Shown here piece after piece: positions 31,620-40,800 of a DNA stretch of 64,000 bases. The stretch spans positions 227,296 to 291,295 of the forward strand of contig NZ_FXXN01000027.1 of assembly GCF_900184795.1 (NCBI RefSeq). The letters run 5' to 3'. Every line of letters begins with the position of its first letter. The first letter of the stretch is position 1. The stretch is from Magnetospirillum sp. 15-1 (GTDB lineage: Bacteria > Pseudomonadota > Alphaproteobacteria > Rhodospirillales > Magnetospirillaceae). A model generated the notes under the pieces. The model was given only the letters and a program-made list of their open reading frames with translations, ran no database searches and was not told the origin of the DNA. A program made the position numbers and the translations under genes.

Positions 31620-33412
31620 AGATCTTCCTCTCCAGGGATCATTTCGTCGTCCAGGACGCTTTCCGGGTCTTCGGGCGGCGGGGGCTCGGGCAGTTCCTCG
31701 CTCCCTAGGTCGCGGACCGCCTCGATGGTGGCGCCGGGGAAGGCGGCCAGTACCGCCTTGACCAAGGGATGTTCGGCGGCGTCGGCGCGGCGGCGCAGTT
31801 CGGCGTTGGCCTCCTGCTCGGCCAGGGTCGGCTGGGCCGGGTCGGTGGAATTGACCGACACCGTCCAGCGGCGTCCGGTCCATTCCGACAGCATCCGCGC
31901 CACCTTGGGGGCGAGGTCCGAGCCGACGCTGCTGTTTTGTCGCCACTCGATGCGGCCGGCGGCGAAGGATACCGGATTGACCTGGGTGCGCAGTTGTACG
32001 GCGATCAGGCCCTCGCGCCGCTCGGAGAACAGCGCCACCGTGGCCGCGAAATCGGCGGGCATGGCGGGCAGGGTCACGGTCTGGGCGACCGGTGCCGGTT
32101 CGAGCTTGAGCGCGGTGGCCGGGCCGTGCACCGGGCCGCCGCCCACATGATGGCCGGAAACGGCATCGGCGGGACCGCCGCCGCCGAAGCCACCACCGCC
32201 ACCCCCACCACCGCCGGGGCCGCGTGGAGCGGGCGGCGGCGGCGGGTTGGCGCGCAGTTGCTCGACCAGTTCGGCCGGGGTGGGCAGCTCGGCGGCATAG
32301 GCGAGGCGCACCACCGCCATCTCGGCGGCCTGCAACGGGTTGGGGGCGGCCCGCGTCTCGCCCAATCCCTTCAGCAGCATCTGCCAGGCGCGGGTAAGCG
32401 CCGCCAGGGACAGGGTCTTGGCCATTTCGGCGCCCTTGACCCGCTCGGTCTCCGAGGCGCCCAACTGGTCGGCGGCGTCGGGGGTGACCTTCAGCCGCGT
32501 CAGCCAGTGGACCAGTTCCAGCATGTCCTGCAGCACCACCGCCGGGTCGGCGCCGGCGGCGTACTGGTCGGTGATCTGGTCCAGAGCGGCGGGGACCTCG
32601 CCCTTCATGATGGCGTCCAGCAGGTCGAAGACGCGGGCGCGGTCGGCCAGACCCAGCATGTCGCGCACCTGGGCCTCGTCGACCTTGCCGGCGCCGTGGC
32701 TGATGGCCTGGTCCAGCAGCGACAGGCCGTCGCGCACCGAACCGTCGGCGGCCCGCGCGATCAGCTTCAGCGCCGCCGGCTCGATCTCGGCGTTTTCCTT
32801 GGCGGCGATGCCCTCGAAGTGACGGGCCAGCACGTCCATCTCGACCCGGCGCAGGTCGAAGCGCTGGCAGCGCGACAGCACGGTGACGGGAATCTTGCGG
32901 ATCTCGGTGGTGGCGAAGACGAACTTCACGTGTTCCGGCGGCTCCTCCAGCGTCTTCAGCAGCGCGTTGAACGCCGCCGTGGACAGCATGTGGACCTCGT
33001 CGATGATGTAGACCTTGAAGCGCGCCGAGGTGGGGCGGTAGCGCACGCCCTCGATGATCTCGCGGATGTCGTTGACGCCGGTACGGCTGGCGGCGTCCAT
33101 CTCCAGGATGTCGACGTGACGGTCCTCGGCGATGGCGCGGCAATGTTCGCACTGGCCGCAGGGATCGATGGTCGGGCCGCCCTTGCCGTCCGGGCCGACG
33201 CAGTTGAGCGCGCGGGCGATGATGCGGGCCGTGGTGGTCTTGCCCACGCCGCGCACCCCGGTCAGCACGAAGGCATGGGCGAGGCGCCCGGTCTTGATGG
33301 CGTTGGACAGGGTGCGGACCATGGCTTCCTGCCCGATCAGACCGGCGAAGTCGGTCGGCCGGTACTTGCGGGCCAGGACGCGATAAGGCGTGGGGGCGGG
33401 GGTCTCGCTCAT
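31616..33412 (-). CDS. dnaX: DNA polymerase III subunit tau/gamma
   Basis: A 598-aa clamp-loader ATPase. It has Walker A GVRGVGKTT (residues 52-60), zinc cysteines C71, C85, C88 and C91, and DEVHM as Walker B. Domain III is followed by a Pro/Gly-rich linker with a nine-glycine run, then a C-terminal domain typical of tau. The ATG at 33412 begins at SETPAPTPYRVLARKYRP, the normal start; an upstream ATG at 33448 would add 12 residues. No A/T-rich slippery heptamer for a gamma product was seen. Confidence 0.95.
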   Translation of the reverse strand: MSETPAPTPYRVLARKYRPTDFAGLIGQEAMVRTLSNAIKTGRLAHAFVLTGVRGVGKTTTARIIARALNCVGPDGKGGPTIDPCGQCEHCRAIAEDRHVDILEMDAASRTGVNDIREIIEGVRYRPTSARFKVYIIDEVHMLSTAAFNALLKTLEEPPEHVKFVFATTEIRKIPVTVLSRCQRFDLRRVEMDVLARHFEGIAAKENAEIEPAALKLIARAADGSVRDGLSLLDQAISHGAGKVDEAQVRDMLGLADRARVFDLLDAIMKGEVPAALDQITDQYAAGADPAVVLQDMLELVHWLTRLKVTPDAADQLGASETERVKGAEMAKTLSLAALTRAWQMLLKGLGETRAAPNPLQAAEMAVVRLAYAAELPTPAELVEQLRANPPPPPAPRGPGGGGGGGGGFGGGGPADAVSGHHVGGGPVHGPATALKLEPAPVAQTVTLPAMPADFAATVALFSERREGLIAVQLRTQVNPVSFAAGRIEWRQNSSVGSDLAPKVARMLSEWTGRRWTVSVNSTDPAQPTLAEQEANAELRRRADAAEHPLVKAVLAAFPGATIEAVRDLGSEELPEPPPPEDPESVLDDEMIPGEEDL

Positions 33413-33487
33413 GGGGGTCAAGATAGTACGGGCGGTCATGCCCTGCAATTCATACCGGATGGGCTCGGGCGATAGCCCAAGATGGGG

Positions 33488-34564
33488 TCAGTGCGTCACG
33501 CCGGCATCGAAATAATAGGCCGAGGCGCCGCCGTGCAACTGGATGCCCAGCTTGTCCAGCCCCGCCGCCGACAGGTTGACCAGCTTGCCGCGCGGATGGC
33601 TTTCGGTCAGCAGCTTCTGGGTGCTGGGATGCCACAGGGCGCGGGTGACGCCATAGATCAGGTCGTTGGGCCGCTCGGCCCCGGTGACCAGCACCACGCC
33701 CACGTCCAGGGTCTTCACGTCGGCGTCGGTGCCGCGATAGGTGTCGGCGGGAATGGACGAGGCGGAGAAGAAGGGATAGGTGGCGCGCATCTTGTCCACT
33801 TCCGGTCCGGCCAGCGGCACCAGCACGATATCGGCGCGCTGGGCCAGTTCGGCGACGATGGGCACCGGCACGCCGTCCACCACCAGCATGGCGTCCAGCT
33901 GGCCGGCGGCAAGCGCGTCGGCGGCGGGGCCGGGCTTCAGGAAGCTTTGCTTGATCTGGCCCTCGGTCATGCCGAAGGCGGTGAGCAGCAGGCGGCCGTG
34001 GACCAGTTCGCCGGAATCCTTGTCGCCCAGGGACACCCGCTTGCCCTTCAGGTCCTTGACCGAGTGAATCTTGGCATCCTTCCTGGCCACCAGATGCAGG
34101 CTTTCCGGATAGAGCATGGCGATGGCCCGCAGGTTCTGCACCGCGCCCTTGCCCTTGTAGATGCCGGTGCCGTGATAGGCCCAATAGGCGATGTCGGACT
34201 GAACCAGGGCGGCGTCGAGCCTTTTCGCCGCGATGGCGTCGATATTGGCGATGGCGCCGCCGGTGGACTTGGCCACCGCCACCAGGCCGGGCACCCCGCA
34301 CGAGCCGCCCTTGTCGCACTCGCGCGAACCGGGGGGATTGCTGATGGCGTTGGCGATCAGGCCGCCGAAGGCGAAGCGGGTCTCGCCGGTCGGGCCGGTG
34401 CCGATCTGGAAGAAGCGGATGTCCTGGGCCGCCGCCGGCTCCGCCCCCATGCAAAGCAGCATAAGCGCGACTATGGCGGAGCGGATAGGCGTTCTGGCAG
34501 GCACGGCAGCTTTCCCCCCAAGGAAACGACGCATCAAGGCAAAAGGATACACGACAAATATCAT
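33488..34564 (-). CDS. TAXI-family TRAP transporter substrate-binding protein
   Basis: A periplasmic binding protein of up to 358 aa. The signal peptide ends near AEPAAAQD, and the mature part begins IRFFQIGTGPTGETRF, with TGGAIANI and LVQSDIAYWA typical of TAXI proteins. These work with a fused DctQM membrane protein for dicarboxylates or glutamate. The ATG at 34564 has GAGGA just upstream; an ATG at 34534 would give a shorter, more normal signal peptide. No TRAP membrane subunit is nearby. Confidence 0.86.
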   Translation of the reverse strand: MIFVVYPFALMRRFLGGKAAVPARTPIRSAIVALMLLCMGAEPAAAQDIRFFQIGTGPTGETRFAFGGLIANAISNPPGSRECDKGGSCGVPGLVAVAKSTGGAIANIDAIAAKRLDAALVQSDIAYWAYHGTGIYKGKGAVQNLRAIAMLYPESLHLVARKDAKIHSVKDLKGKRVSLGDKDSGELVHGRLLLTAFGMTEGQIKQSFLKPGPAADALAAGQLDAMLVVDGVPVPIVAELAQRADIVLVPLAGPEVDKMRATYPFFSASSIPADTYRGTDADVKTLDVGVVLVTGAERPNDLIYGVTRALWHPSTQKLLTESHPRGKLVNLSAAGLDKLGIQLHGGASAYYFDAGVTH

Positions 34565-34674
34565 CAAATCCTCATGTAAGTGATGCATTCTGACGGAATT
34601 GGACGCATGTTCCCCATTGCGATCGGCGGCAAAGCAGGCACAATGAGCCCTCGGGTTGGGGGCCGAGAGCAGTT

Positions 34675-35706
34675 ATGGTAGACGACGACGGATTGAAACC
34701 GATCAACGACAGCGACATGGATTCCATGTTTGTGCTGCCGCTGTCCATCATCCCGCTTCAGACTCCTGCTCTGCAGAGCGCCAAGCTGATCAAGAACGTG
34801 CGGCTGCGCAGCGCGGTCGAGCTGTTTTCCGACGTCCAGACCGGCTCCGGCCAGGTGGACGTGGAATCGTTGCCCGCCATGTTCGGCTGGCCGACCGAGC
34901 AGATCCACCCCGATCTCGGCATCCTGCGCCGTCTGGCGCTGCTGCCCAGCTACGACGTGTACAGCTTGCGCATCTCCCTGCGCGAGCACGGCATCCCGGT
35001 GAACGACTACGCGGCCTTGAAGCTGTCGCCGGAAAAATCGGCCGAGCTTACCCGCTACATGATCATGTTCACCCGTCCGCTGATGAAGATGATCTATTCG
35101 GACGAGGATGTGCAGATCAACAGCTACGACGACCTGCTGAAGCTGTTCCGCGATCCCGACATCAAGAAGGCCCGCCAGCGTCTGGAGACCATGGCGCAAA
35201 GCCTGAACATCGACATCTTCGACGTGCCGCGCTTCCTCGAGGATTACGGCGACACCTTCATGTCGCTTTCGTATTTCCGCCACTGCCTCGACCGGCTGGA
35301 GCCCTACTTCACCGCCTGCGTCCAGGCGCTGGCTCCCATCCGCACCCATTTCCAGTTGAAGCAGAACGTCAACCTGATGAAGACCTGCGACATGATCGAG
35401 GAGGTCATCAACTCGATCTCGGCCTCGATCTCGGGACGGCTCGAGGTGTTCGACAAGCGCACCCGCGAGATGTGGGAGAACATCTCCCAGGACGAGTTCC
35501 GCTCGGTGAAGGGAATGATCGAGCGCTACCACGTCACCATCGGCGCCGCCCTGTGCGGCCTGACCGTGAAGATGAGCTCGTTCGCCAAGATGTTCCCGCG
35601 CCCCAATTCCGGCGGCCCCATCAAGCGCGCCGACTTCATGATGAGCGAGATGATCCAGGGCATCGACCTGATCAAGGACGTGGAGAAGCAGTTCTCCGCG
35701 CAGTAG
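34675..35706 (+). CDS. Conserved protein of unknown function
   Basis: A 343-aa soluble protein without signal or membrane segment. Aromatic and acidic helical segments dominate: YMIMFTRPLMKMIYSDED in the middle, a FLEDYGDTFMSLSYFRHCLDRLEPYF segment in two adjoining parts, and a C-terminal MSEMIQGIDLIKDVEKQFSA. I do not recognise the family. G+C and codon use match the neighbours, so it looks native and expressed. It is convergent with the HPP gene. Confidence 0.72.
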   Translation: MVDDDGLKPINDSDMDSMFVLPLSIIPLQTPALQSAKLIKNVRLRSAVELFSDVQTGSGQVDVESLPAMFGWPTEQIHPDLGILRRLALLPSYDVYSLRISLREHGIPVNDYAALKLSPEKSAELTRYMIMFTRPLMKMIYSDEDVQINSYDDLLKLFRDPDIKKARQRLETMAQSLNIDIFDVPRFLEDYGDTFMSLSYFRHCLDRLEPYFTACVQALAPIRTHFQLKQNVNLMKTCDMIEEVINSISASISGRLEVFDKRTREMWENISQDEFRSVKGMIERYHVTIGAALCGLTVKMSSFAKMFPRPNSGGPIKRADFMMSEMIQGIDLIKDVEKQFSAQ

Positions 35707-35742
35707 GCGACGGCGGCGGGCCGTCGCCGCTCCACCCCGACC

Positions 35743-36243
35743 TCAACCCACCCAGTATCGGGGATAGGCGCGGTCCCGCAGCAGGTTGTTGAAGCTCACC
35801 GCCACCACCACCAGCGCCATCGCCCCCACCGTGGTGGGGAACAGCAGGAACGACCAGCCCGGCGCGGCCAACATCACGATCACCGGATTGGACCCGGCCG
35901 GCGGATGGACCGTGCGGGTAATCTGCATGGCGCCGATGGCGGTGCCCACCGCCAGCCCGGCACTCCACCACGAGGCTCCGAACGCCGACAGGCAGGCCAG
36001 CCCGATCAGGGACGACAGGACGTGCCCCATGATGACGTTGCGGGGCTGCGAGAAGGGGCTTTCGGGAAAGCCGAAGATCAGCACGCAAGATGCGCCGAAC
36101 GAGCCCAGGACCAGCGGTGTCCGGCTGGCCTCGGTCAACGAGTAGACCACGGCGATGGCTAGGAAGCCGCCCATCCAGGACAGCGCGATGTGCCGCAGGT
36201 TGGCGCGTGCCGGGAGATCGGCACCGCCGCGCAGCTTATCCAT
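35743..36243 (-). CDS. HPP-family membrane protein
   Basis: A 166-aa protein with about four membrane segments and the eponymous motif HPPAGSNP. SFGASCVLIFG and SQPRNVIMGH precede it, as in the family. HPP proteins have been linked to nitrite transport in plants and cyanobacteria; in other bacteria the substrate is unknown. The ATG at 36243 has AGGA 8 nt upstream and starts with a short cytoplasmic stretch; the open frame upstream is non-family sequence. Confidence 0.85.
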   Translation of the reverse strand: MDKLRGGADLPARANLRHIALSWMGGFLAIAVVYSLTEASRTPLVLGSFGASCVLIFGFPESPFSQPRNVIMGHVLSSLIGLACLSAFGASWWSAGLAVGTAIGAMQITRTVHPPAGSNPVIVMLAAPGWSFLLFPTTVGAMALVVVAVSFNNLLRDRAYPRYWVG

Positions 36244-36360
36244 AAGTCTCATCCTTTTGTGCCTTCCTAGTCTGTCCGAGTCTGGTGGAATCGGCTTTTC
36301 GTCGACTCGCCCAGGTTCGACGGTGTTCGACCGGCACGGGGATACGGAAAAGCCGGGTCG

Positions 36361-36485
36361 ACCACCAAGGCACCAAGGACACCAAGAGAACTTTCCCCGG
36401 GTCGCCTCACCCACCCATTCGATGCCTTGTTTCTCAGGCTGTTCCGGCGGCTCCGCCCTCTTGGTGTCCTTGGTGCCTTGGTGGT
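36361..36485. repeat. 28-bp perfect inverted repeat with a 69-nt centre
   Basis: The segment at 36361-36388 (ACCACCAAGGCACCAAGGAC and eight more bases) is matched exactly by its reverse complement at 36458-36485. Each arm is itself built of CACCAAGG units. Similar CTTGGTGTCCTTGGTG sequence recurs in many proteobacterial genomes, to my recollection. It lies in the 663-bp gap between the HPP and TetR genes. Confidence 0.8.
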
Positions 36486-36600
36486 GAGCAGCGGGCCCTC
36501 CGGCCTCCGAAGCCTAAACCGGGCTGACGTGGATCAAGCTTGGCCATGACAAGTAGGGGAGTGCTTCAACCTAAACATGACGGACTTTAGCGTCGGGCTG

Positions 36601-36738
36601 CTACAGGCCCTTGGCCCGCCCGCGTTCGATGACGCTCCCCCCCTGCGGGTCAGGTGCAGTTCGTCGCCATGGGCGACGGGCGAGGGCGTCTTCCAGCAAT
36701 ACGCCGATTTCGTCGGGGAAGGCCTCCTCTAGGATCAT
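36601..36738 (-). other. Possible small open frame or gene remnant
   Basis: A 45-codon minus-strand frame begins MILEEAFPDEIGVLLED and ends SVIERGRAKGL. Its composition is protein-like, and it has AAGGG touching the ATG. A competing plus-strand frame (36577-36732) covers the same bases. It might be the fragment of a larger gene lost from this gap. Nothing else in 36486-36763 is recognisable. Confidence 0.25.
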
Positions 36739-36763
36739 CCCTTAAAAGTTTAAATGAACAACT

Positions 36764-36813
36764 CTGTCTACATACTCATGCGTATAGCGTATGTGGACAG
36801 GTCTGTCCACATA
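36764..36813. promoter_or_regulatory. Operator-like cluster of three half-sites upstream of the TetR gene
   Basis: The half-site CTGTCCACATA occurs at 36803-36813. Its exact reverse complement at 36790-36800 forms a 24-bp palindrome with only 2 nt in the centre. A third copy with one change (CTGTCTACATAC) lies at 36764-36775 and pairs with GTATGTGGACAG at 36789-36800. Palindromes of this size are typical TetR operators. It is 94 bp from the TetR start, so autoregulation is likely. Confidence 0.7.
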
Positions 36814-36906
36814 GAAGTCGGGGCAATTGGGGGTTGGTGGGCCAGGAGGCGGGGTGGATAATGCCAACGTTCCAGATTACCGAAACGGGCTCGAGGCGGC
36901 GCATTC

Positions 36907-37479
36907 ATGGCAGGAAGACCTTCCATTCACGACCGCATCCTGCGGGTGGCTCACGACCTGTTCTACCGGGACGGCATCCGCGCCACCGGCATCGACCGGG
37001 TGATCGGCGAATCAGAGGTGTCGAAGGTCACGTTTTACCGCCATTTTCACAGCAAGAACGAACTGGTTCTGGCCTTTCTGGACCACCGCCACCAGCGCTG
37101 GATGACGTGGTTTGCCGACGCGCTGTGCCGGAACGGTGGCACGGCCGGCGGTGGCGCGGCGGCGGTGGTCCCCGCCCTGGCCGAGTGGTTCCGCGACGGA
37201 GCCTTTCGCGGCTGCGCCTTCATCAACAGCGTGGTGGAACTGGGCGGGGATTTCCCCGAAGTGGCCGCCATCGCCCGGCGGCACAAGGACGAAATGACCG
37301 AAGCCATCGGCCATCTGCTGCCGCCGTCGGAACGGCGGGAAAATCAGGCCCAGGCCATCGCCCTGGCCGTGGACGGAGCGATCATGCGGGCCCAGGTGGA
37401 TGGGACGCCGGACGCCGCGCTGGAGGCGCTAGGCCTCGCCATCGACGCCATCACGCCGCCCTACTGCCCGCCGCAATAG
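36907..37479 (+). CDS. TetR/AcrR-family transcriptional regulator
   Basis: A 190-aa repressor. The N-terminal helix-turn-helix (ILRVAHDLFYRDGIRATGIDRVI followed by VSKVTFYRHFHSKNELVLAFL, read in parts) is canonical. The ligand-binding half contains a GCAFINSVVEL stretch seen in a group regulating reductases and efflux. Half-sites upstream suggest self-control. No obvious target gene is adjacent. Its last 19 bp overlap the response-regulator gene on the other strand. Confidence 0.9.
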   Translation: MAGRPSIHDRILRVAHDLFYRDGIRATGIDRVIGESEVSKVTFYRHFHSKNELVLAFLDHRHQRWMTWFADALCRNGGTAGGGAAAVVPALAEWFRDGAFRGCAFINSVVELGGDFPEVAAIARRHKDEMTEAIGHLLPPSERRENQAQAIALAVDGAIMRAQVDGTPDAALEALGLAIDAITPPYCPPQ

Positions 37480-37832
37480 CGCGCCACTTCGTCCAGCAGC
37501 TTGCGGATGGAGATGGGCTTGGTGATGACCTGATTGAAGCCTTCCTCCATGAAGCCCGCCACGGAATCCGGGTCGGCGAAGGCGGTCACCGCCACCACCG
37601 GCACGTTTTTCGTGCGGTCGTCGGCGCGCAGCTGCTTCAGCAGATCGATGCCGGAATATTTGGGCAGCTGGATGTCCATCAAGATGACACCCGCGCCGCT
37701 GCCGGCGGCCAGTTCCACCAGCCCGTCGCCATCGGACGACTTGACGGTGGTGTAGCCTGCGATGGTCAGCGCCTGCTCGAGGAGCTTCATGTTCATCGCG
37801 TTGTCTTCAACGACGACGACGGTACCGGTCAT
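37461..37832 (-). CDS. Single-domain response regulator (DivK/CheY-like)
   Basis: A 123-aa receiver domain with no output domain. The phosphoacceptor is D53 in LMDIQLP, the acid pair is at E9-D10, and K105 is in TKP. The VEDNAMNMKLLE and MDIQLPKYSGIDLL stretches resemble DivK. It follows the large REC-PAS-GGDEF-EAL gene by 20 bp on the same strand and is probably co-transcribed, which suggests a shared phosphorelay. Confidence 0.9.
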   Translation of the reverse strand: MTGTVVVVEDNAMNMKLLEQALTIAGYTTVKSSDGDGLVELAAGSGAGVILMDIQLPKYSGIDLLKQLRADDRTKNVPVVAVTAFADPDSVAGFMEEGFNQVITKPISIRKLLDEVARYCGGQ

Positions 37833-37852
37833 GACCCGATCCTCTCAGTCAT

Positions 37853-40800
37853 TCAGTTCTGCCCCGCCCGCAATACGGCGACCTTTTCCGGGCCGCGCGG
37901 GCTGTAGCTTCTGGCGAAAGTGGTGAAGTCGGCCACGGCCATGGGCCGGCCGATCATGTAGCCCTGGATCTCGTCGCAGCCGTGGCGGGCCAGCAGCGCC
38001 GCCTGCGTCTCGGTCTCGACGCCCTCGGCGATGGTTTTCAGCGACAGGGAATGGGCCAGGGAGATGATGGCGTTGACCAGGACGCGGCCGTCCTCGTCCT
38101 GATCCAGGTCGCGCACGAAGGCGCGGTCGATCTTGACGGTGTCCACCGGGAAGCGCTTGAGATAGGCCAGCGAGGAATAGCCGGTGCCGAAATCGTCGAT
38201 GGACAGGGTGACGCCCAGCTTGGCCAGGGAGCGCAGCAGCTTCAGCGTGCCCTCGCCGTCGGCCATCAGCATGCTCTCGGTCAGTTCCAGGTCGAGATCC
38301 TTGGCGTTGACCCCGGTCTCCGAGATGCAATCGGCGACGATGTCGGCCAGATCGGCCTCGCGGAACTGCCGGCCCGAGATGTTGACCCCCAGGCGCAGCC
38401 CGGTGATGCCGGAATCGTTCCACAGGCGCAATTGGGTGCAGGCCTGGCGCAGCACCCAACTGCCCATGGGGACGATCAGGCCGGTTTCCTCGGCGACGGG
38501 AATGAACTTGTCGGGCGTGATGATGCCCAGTTCGGGGTGGCGCCAGCGGATCAGCGCCTCCGCCCCCACCAGGGCGTAATCGGCCAGACGGACCTGCGGC
38601 TGGTAGAACAGCTCGAACTGGCCGGCGCGCAGCGCATCCTTGATGGAGCGCTCGAGCGTCATGCGCTCGGTCACCGCGAAGGACATGGCGGCGTCGAAAT
38701 AGCCCATGCGCATGTCCGAGCGGCGCTTGACGTTGTGCAGCGCCATCTCGGCGTTGCGCAGCAATTCCAGGGCGTCGTCGCCGTCGCGGGGGAAGACGGA
38801 CACGCCCATGTCCACCGGCACCACCATCTCGGTGCCGTGGATGGTGTAGGGCTTGTTGAGGATGTCGTGGATGTGGGTCACCTGGGCGGTGATCTCGTCC
38901 ATTTCGCGCGCCTGGGCGACCACCACGGCGAACTCGTCGCCGGCCAGCCGGGCGGCGGTGCCGCCCGAGACCACCGCCTGGGCCAGACGCCGCGCCGTCT
39001 CGCGCAGCAGGGAATTGCCCACGTCGTGGCCCATGGAATCGTTGATGGTGGTGAAGCCGTCCAGGTCGACGGTGATGATGGCGACCAGCAGGCCGGCATT
39101 GCGGGCCATGGCGATGGCCTGGCCCAGCCGGTCGGTCAGCAGGGTGCGGTTGGGCAGGTCGGTGAGCGGGTCGTGGTTGGCCAGATAGGCCACGCGCTGG
39201 GCCAGTTGCTTGTTCTCGGTCAGGTCGCGGATGGTGCCGGTGAACAGGCGGCGCTTCTCGACCCGCAGCTCCGAGATGGACAGATGGACCGGGAACAGCG
39301 ACCCGTCCTTGCGTTTGCCCATCACCTCGCGTCCCGCGCCGATGATGGCGCCGATGCCGGTGGCGAGATAGTTCCTGATATAGCCGTCGTGACGGCCGGC
39401 GTCGGGCTCCGGCATCAGGACCGAGACGTTGGCGCCGATCAGTTCCGACAGGGAATGCCCGAAGATGCGCTCCACCGACAGGTTGGCGTTGAGGATGGTG
39501 CCGTCCTCGTCGATGGTGACGATGCCGTCCAGCACCGTGTCCATGATGGCGCGGATACGGTGTTCGCGCGCCGCCACCGCCCGCATGGCGGCGGTGACCT
39601 CGGTGGTGTCGCGCCCCACCAGCAGGGTGGCGTTGTGGGCCTCGCGCCGGAGCGGCACCGCCGACAGTTCCACGTCGCGCACCCGTCCGGCGAAGGTCAT
39701 CACCTTGACCGGCAGGGGGTGGCCTTCCTCGTACAGGGTGTCGAGGCCGCCCTCGAAGATGGCGCGGTAGTCGGGGTGGACGAACTCGGAGAAATGCTTG
39801 CCCTCGCAGGCGGTGACGGAGGGCGCGCGCAGCATGCCGAGGCCGGCGGCGTTGATGCGTTCGATCACTCCGTCGACGCAGACGCAGATCAGGTCGGGCG
39901 ACAGTTCCACCAGATCGCGATAGGAGGCCTGATCCTTGAGCAGCGCCGATTCCAGCATGGAGACGTCGGTGATGCGGTCGAGCAGCTTGAGAATCTGGCT
40001 GCCGGAATTAAGGATGGATTCGGCGTATTCGCGGTAGCCGCTCTGGGCGATGGGACCCAGCATCTCGGTGGAGATCATCTCGGCGAAACCGATGACGTCG
40101 TTCAGGGGCGTGCGGATGTCCCGGCTCATGCGGCCCATGAACTCGGTCTTGGCGCGGTTGGCGAAATCGGCCTCTTCCTTGGCCTCGGCCAGGGTGGCGG
40201 CCACGGCGCGCTCCGAGGTGATGTCGCGCGAGAACATGGCGCAGCGGTGCTCGCCCGCCCCGACGCCGGCCACCGCCAGCAGACGGTTGGCGAACCAGTG
40301 GATGCCGTCGGTATCCTCGAACTGGACGGTGCGCCCGCTCTCCAGCGCCTCGGCCAGGAACGAGCGGCGATGCTCGGCCAGCGCCTCGGGCAGCAGGTCG
40401 AAGATGGATTGGCCGATCACCGCGTCGGGCGGCTGGTTCAGGTACTGCTCGGCCTCGGTGTTCAGGGTCAGGATGTGCCCTTCGGCGTCGAGCAGCATGG
40501 CGATGTCGTGGCTGGCGTCCAGCAGGGCCTGCGAGGTGCGGTGCGAGGCTTCCAGCGCCGTCCGGGCCTGCTGGCGCTCGATGGCGTGGCGGATGACGCG
40601 GGGCAGCAGGGTCAGGCCGGCGTCGGACTTGACCACGTAATCCTGGGCGCCGGCCCGGATGGCTTCTTGCGCCATCCGCTCGTCGTCCAGGCTGGTCAGT
40701 ACCACCAGCGCCTTGTCGGGAGCCCAGGACTTCAGCCGCAATACCGATTCGATGCCCGATGCGTCGGGCAGGCCCAGGTCGGACAGGATGCAGTCGAAGG

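Noticed and set aside
32160-32250. Polyglycine-coding tract of dnaX as a programmed frameshift site
   Set aside because: No A/T-rich slippery heptamer or clear downstream stem is present; the tract looks like a simple linker.
31296-33152. A 618-codon frame joining dnaX and ybaB DNA
   Set aside because: Only its last 107 codons are the real ybaB gene; the rest is an off-frame reading of dnaX with Arg-rich nonsense.
33413-33487. Hairpin TGGGCT/AGCCCA between dnaX and the TAXI gene
   Set aside because: The stem is only 6 bp, with no T-run, so a terminator is not supported.
36654-37907. A 417-codon plus-strand frame across the TetR gene
   Set aside because: It is a different frame from the clear TetR coding sequence and has no recognisable content.
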